This document shows positions 61,188 to 64,000 of a DNA stretch of 64,000 bases, piece after piece. Position numbers and translations under genes: made by a program. Numbering within the stretch: the first letter of the stretch is position 1; each line of letters begins with the position of its first letter. The stretch comes from Rhodopseudomonas sp. (lineage in GTDB: Bacteria; Pseudomonadota; Alphaproteobacteria; Rhizobiales; Xanthobacteraceae). A model generated the notes under the pieces. The model was not told the DNA's origin. It was given only the letters and a program-made list of their open reading frames with translations, and ran no database searches. The stretch covers positions 21,433 to 85,432 of the forward strand of contig WGNB01000024.1 of NCBI GenBank assembly GCA_016124795.1, given 5' to 3'.

Positions 61188-61790
61188 CTACCGACAGTCG
61201 ATCGCTTCGTTTTCCGTTAGCACGAAGTCGAGGCGCTCGTCGTGCGCCATTGCCGGCACAGTGGCAATTTCCTGCATCGCGAAGGCGATGCCGATGGCGG
61301 TCATGGTCTTCTTCGCCCGCAACGCATGGATGGTCATGTCGTAATAGCCGGCGCCATAGCCGATGCGATGGCCGGCGCGGTCGAAACAGGCGAGCGGTAC
61401 GATAAGAAGGTCGGGCGCGACTTCCGGCGATTCCGGCAAGGGTTCGCGAATGCCCCACTGCCCGGCCTTGAAGGCATCGCCGATGGTCCAGGCGCGCATG
61501 ATCAGCGGATGCCCGCGCCCGGCGATGCAGGGCAGCGCCAGTTGCGCGCCCTCGCCCGCGAGCTTGCGCATGAGCGGCAGCGGATTGATTTCGGACTTCA
61601 TCGGCATGAAGCCGGCGACGATCATGCCGGGCTTGATTGGAACCGGCAGCCCGCGCGCGGCAATCGTCTCGGCCGCCTGCTGACGTTCCGCCGCCGGCAT
61701 CGCATCGCGCAAGGCGAGCGTGGCGGTGCGGAGCGCGGGTTTGGAGGCGACAGCTTCTGAAGTAAGTGGCGGCATCAATCTCAATTCCAA
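61188..61790 (-). CDS. ygfA: 5-formyltetrahydrofolate cyclo-ligase
   Basis: A 200-residue enzyme that converts 5-formyl-THF to 5,10-methenyl-THF using ATP. GIREPLPE and RIGYGAGYYDMTIHALR (phosphate- and folate-binding) are the family signatures. The gene is complete, with an N-terminus MELRLMPPLTSEAVASKPALRTATLALRDAMPAAERQQ. A second, truncated 5' portion lies at 63560-63715. In many proteobacteria this gene follows 6S RNA directly; here 2.0 kb of other DNA intervenes. Confidence 0.93.
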   Translation of the reverse strand: MELRLMPPLTSEAVASKPALRTATLALRDAMPAAERQQAAETIAARGLPVPIKPGMIVAGFMPMKSEINPLPLMRKLAGEGAQLALPCIAGRGHPLIMRAWTIGDAFKAGQWGIREPLPESPEVAPDLLIVPLACFDRAGHRIGYGAGYYDMTIHALRAKKTMTAIGIAFAMQEIATVPAMAHDERLDFVLTENEAIDCR

Positions 61791-61840
61791 ATAAAATAAG
61801 CGGTAACGAACAGGCTACCGACGCAGTTAGGCCAGAACAA

Positions 61841-63508
61841 TTATTTCAGCAATCCCAACAACATCTCCAGCGACCGCTTGAGTGCATCCGTCAATGTTCC
61901 CATACCGGGCGCGCTGGCAATACTCGCCACAGAACCCACCGCGCTCAGCGTTCGTTCGAAAAAACCAATACCACTAAGAAGATTTCGCTTCTTGCCGGAA
62001 ACGGGAACCGGACGATCCTCAGGCCCAAGCGAAATTTCAGAATCGGGAGGATGACCTGATGGCGAATTAGCCGGCGGGCCTAACGGTTCGCTGGCCTGAA
62101 CCTTTGCCATCTCCGCCATAGCAGCGACGACCTTGACATAGTCATCGGTCGTCAATCCTTGCCGATGCGCCTCCACACAAGCAGCAAGCGCTTGGGCGAA
62201 TGGCTTATAGAGTTTTTCGCCGACAGCAGCATCCTCGTCCAATGGAATGCTCGCGTAGATTTCCTCGCGTTGCGGATCGAGCGGGAAATGTTCGATGATC
62301 GCGTCGTGATTTCTGGCGAACAGGTCGAACGCTTTGCGCAGGCTTGGCGATAGCCACTCATCGGCCGCGTCAGGCGCATGAACAGCGGCTTCGATAATTT
62401 CGGCCATGTCTTTCAACAAGCCAAGGATCGGCGCTACCCCTCGCACCTTCAACTCATCGTCATAATCCTTGAGATAAGTCGCAAGATGTTTTGGCGCCTG
62501 AGGCGGCAAGTCGCCGACGATGCCGTTGATGATCCTCCGTTGACGAATCGGCAAGGTCCGCAAATCATCGTCGACGACGGGAGCGTCAAAAGTCGGGTTG
62601 GGACCGGCGTCGAGCAGCCCTTCGCTATTCAACGATGGTTGCGGGCTCGCCACTTCCGCGAGCTTGGCAAGCGTTTCGGCACGATCTTCGGGAGGTTTAA
62701 CCGCCAGCGCTTTAAGCCGCGCCGCGATCTCTTTATTCACCGCCGCCGCGCCTTTGGCCCACGGCAATGGCGCATCGACATCGGTGAAAGCCGCTTCCCA
62801 GACTTCGCTGCGCAACGGCGCAGGCGGCGAGCCGGCCAGCACTGAGTCGTACCAGTCAATCCAGACAGTCCAGCCGCTGTCGAGCGCCAGCAAACGATCT
62901 TTCAAGTCCTGCCATTCATCCACCAGATATTCGGGCATTTCGCTGTCGGGCCAGAGCGGCCAGCGCGCCAAATGCTCCGGCGACAGATGTTGATGCTGCA
63001 AGGCACCCAGATCGTCGGCGACAGCGGAACGGATGCCGTCGGCGACGTCGACATAGACGACGGCGGCGGCAGCTACAGCACTGGCGGCTAAGGAGGCGGC
63101 GGCAGGGACGTCAGCGGCAACGACGGCACGGACGCCGAAGGCGGCAGCAAGAGCAACGTGCGCAGCAGCTTCGGCGCGAGCGGCCATAGCGGCAAAGGCA
63201 GTTCTAGCGGCGAAGACGGCGTGACTTTCATGGTTAGGCCAAGCCGCAGCAAATCGCCCGATAGCAGTGCAACGAAAGCACTCAAGAATAAAGGCATCCG
63301 CAAAATGCGCGAAAGAGTCGACGTTCCTGACGGACGGCAACACCCGCAGTGCGGCGCGGGCCGCGACCGCCACCGACCAGGACACCGGCTTTATCGAGAG
63401 CCAACTCTCCAAAGCATCGCGGTCGCGCGGATCAGGAATCCCGTCTCCTGCCGAGCCGCCTTGCCCCGCACTGCCCTTAGTCCGCTTCGCCACGTCGCCT
63501 TGCCCCAC
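61841..63508 (-). CDS. Large hypothetical protein (555 residues)
   Basis: I do not recognise a named family. The N-terminal third is Ala-rich with repeats such as AARAALRVLP and AARTAFAAMAARAEAAAHVALAAAFG (about residues 48-160). A Trp/Asp-rich stretch follows (ARWPLWPDSEMPEYL, SGWTVWIDWYDSVLAG, residues 175-235). The remainder is an acidic helical part with AAVNKEIAARLKALAVKPPEDRAETLAKLAE and a Pro/Gly linker before a hydrophobic end. No signal peptide or clear transmembrane helix was seen. It sits inside the 6S-ygfA locus. Confidence 0.6.
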   Translation of the reverse strand: MGQGDVAKRTKGSAGQGGSAGDGIPDPRDRDALESWLSIKPVSWSVAVAARAALRVLPSVRNVDSFAHFADAFILECFRCTAIGRFAAAWPNHESHAVFAARTAFAAMAARAEAAAHVALAAAFGVRAVVAADVPAAASLAASAVAAAAVVYVDVADGIRSAVADDLGALQHQHLSPEHLARWPLWPDSEMPEYLVDEWQDLKDRLLALDSGWTVWIDWYDSVLAGSPPAPLRSEVWEAAFTDVDAPLPWAKGAAAVNKEIAARLKALAVKPPEDRAETLAKLAEVASPQPSLNSEGLLDAGPNPTFDAPVVDDDLRTLPIRQRRIINGIVGDLPPQAPKHLATYLKDYDDELKVRGVAPILGLLKDMAEIIEAAVHAPDAADEWLSPSLRKAFDLFARNHDAIIEHFPLDPQREEIYASIPLDEDAAVGEKLYKPFAQALAACVEAHRQGLTTDDYVKVVAAMAEMAKVQASEPLGPPANSPSGHPPDSEISLGPEDRPVPVSGKKRNLLSGIGFFERTLSAVGSVASIASAPGMGTLTDALKRSLEMLLGLLK

Positions 63509-63559
63509 ACTCCCCTTGCGTCAAACAATCAGAACGCGAGCGACCGCGCAACGCAATCG

Positions 63560-63715
63560 TCATTGCGATGCGCCGGGTGAAGCGCCGGCAGCGCGGCGCG
63601 CGGCGACGATCTCGGCTGCCTGCCGACGCTCAGCCGCCGGCATCGCATTGCGCCTGGCGAGCGTGGTCTCGCGCAAAGTGAATTTGAGATTGGAGCCAGA
63701 TAAGGTCGCGGCCAT
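63560..63715 (-). pseudogene. 5' fragment of a second ygfA
   Basis: From ATG 63715 the minus strand reads MAATLSGSNLKFTLRETTLARRNAMPAAERRQAAEIVAARRAAG. This matches residues 19-47 of the intact cyclo-ligase at 61188-61790 (TATLALRDAMPAAERQQAAETIAARG) and then stops making sense, ending at 63560. The fragment occupies the position directly downstream of 6S RNA where ygfA normally sits. It is therefore probably the remnant of the original gene or of a partial duplication. Confidence 0.75.
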
Positions 63716-63728
63716 GCCCAACCTGACA

Positions 63729-63830
63729 GTCATTCCGGGGCGCGAGCAAAGCGAGCGAACCCGGAATCCAGACACAAGCAGCCAACTTGCATCTGGATTC
63801 CGGGTTCGCGCTAACGCGCGCCCCGGAATG
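63729..63830. repeat. GTCATTCCGGGGCGCG interspersed repeat, copy 4
   Basis: GTCATTCCGGGGCGCGAGCAAAGCGAGCGAACCCGGAATCCAG ... GGATTCCGGGTTCGCG ... GCGCGCCCCGGAATGA. It lies between 6S RNA and the ygfA fragment. Confidence 0.85.
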
Positions 63831-63849
63831 AAAAAAGGAAAAGTGCGGA

Positions 63850-64000
63850 GCCGCAATGGCCGTCAGAGCGTGATCCCGGGAACCTACATAAGTAGGTGGG
63901 CGCCATATGACCAAGCCCACGAGCCTGGCCAGGGACAGCTCCCGATGGGATCGTAAGGCCCCGGGGAATGTGTCTCCGACGCACCTCGCAGCCCCGCCGG
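63850..64000 (-). ncRNA. ssrS: 6S RNA (ssrS), 5' end cut by the window
   Basis: On the minus strand the sequence contains GGTCATATGGCGCCCACCTACTTATGTAGGTTCCCGGGATCACG, the 3' arm typical of alphaproteobacterial 6S RNA. ATTCCCCGGGGCCTTACGATCC and GGGAGCTGTCCCTGGCCAGG precede it (central bubble and apical part). ACCTACTTATGTAGGT folds as a local hairpin. The RNA ends near GGCCATTGCGGCTCCGC, followed by a T-rich stretch ACTTTTCCTTTTTT. 6S RNA binds the sigma-70 holoenzyme in stationary phase. Its position next to a ygfA fragment fits the conserved ssrS-ygfA linkage. Confidence 0.85.

Overview
The window is GC-rich chromosomal DNA of a Hyphomicrobiales (Rhizobiales) alphaproteobacterium. The gene complement resembles the Bradyrhizobium / Rhodopseudomonas / Pseudolabrys part of the order. 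The signs are the ruvCAB-ybgC-tolQRAB-pal-cpoB-tilS-ftsH block, the neighbouring 6S RNA and 5-formyl-THF cyclo-ligase, abundant TRAP and Liv-type transporters, BacA/SbmA-related ABC proteins, and scattered 'GTCATTCCGGGGCGCG...' interspersed repeats. No taxonomic search was possible. No tRNA, rRNA, CRISPR array, transposase or prophage was seen.

Layout. 1-6.4 kb (minus strand): end of a TRAP operon (dctP-type receptor, then dctQ cut by the window edge), followed by a complete branched-chain-amino-acid-type ABC operon (receptor, livH, livM, livG, livF). 6.9-13.5 kb: a BacA/BclA-like ABC exporter/importer, a TorF-type porin, a ketopantoate-reductase-like protein, a sterol-desaturase-family hydroxylase and a lysine-rich histone-H1-like protein. 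13.7-18.3 kb (minus): glycolate oxidase operon glcD-glcE-glcF with a toxin-antitoxin pair inserted between glcD and glcE. 18.4-20.6 kb (plus): cytochrome c, universal stress protein, stand-alone GNAT domain.

20.6-27.0 kb is an accessory-looking stretch that is visibly richer in A/T. It holds a two-winged-helix regulator and a decayed paralogue of it, a CXXCH + DUF4189 protein, a DUF805 membrane protein, a small lipoprotein, and a run of small secreted Cys-rich proteins that includes a paralogous pair. 27-36.3 kb carries a TetR regulator with a palindromic operator, a thiamine-diphosphate enzyme with a NIPSNAP protein, an APH/P-loop kinase fusion, an MFS transporter, a conserved unknown, an NCS2 nucleobase permease and AzlCD.

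36.4-64 kb is the envelope/recombination backbone read on the minus strand. From right to left it runs 6S RNA - ygfA - ymdB-like - yebC - ruvC - ruvA - cdd - ruvB - (toxin-antitoxin) - ybgC - ogt - (accessory genes) - tolQ - tolR - tolA - tolB - pal - (RND pump) - cpoB - tilS - ftsH. It has been interrupted at four places. A 555-residue unknown gene sits between the 6S RNA and the intact ygfA, next to a leftover 5' fragment of a second ygfA. A RelE/ParE-type module lies between ruvB and ybgC. A group including a TetR regulator, a DUF2852 gene, a free CZB domain, a membrane pentapeptide-like protein and a PhyH oxygenase lies between ogt and tolQ. An RND efflux pump lies between pal and cpoB.

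The most concrete new regulatory prediction is a pair of near-identical palindromes (ATGTAAA-N5-TTTACAT). Each sits 26-27 nt upstream of a start codon, one before the TetR gene and one before the DUF2852 gene, which suggests a small two-gene regulon.
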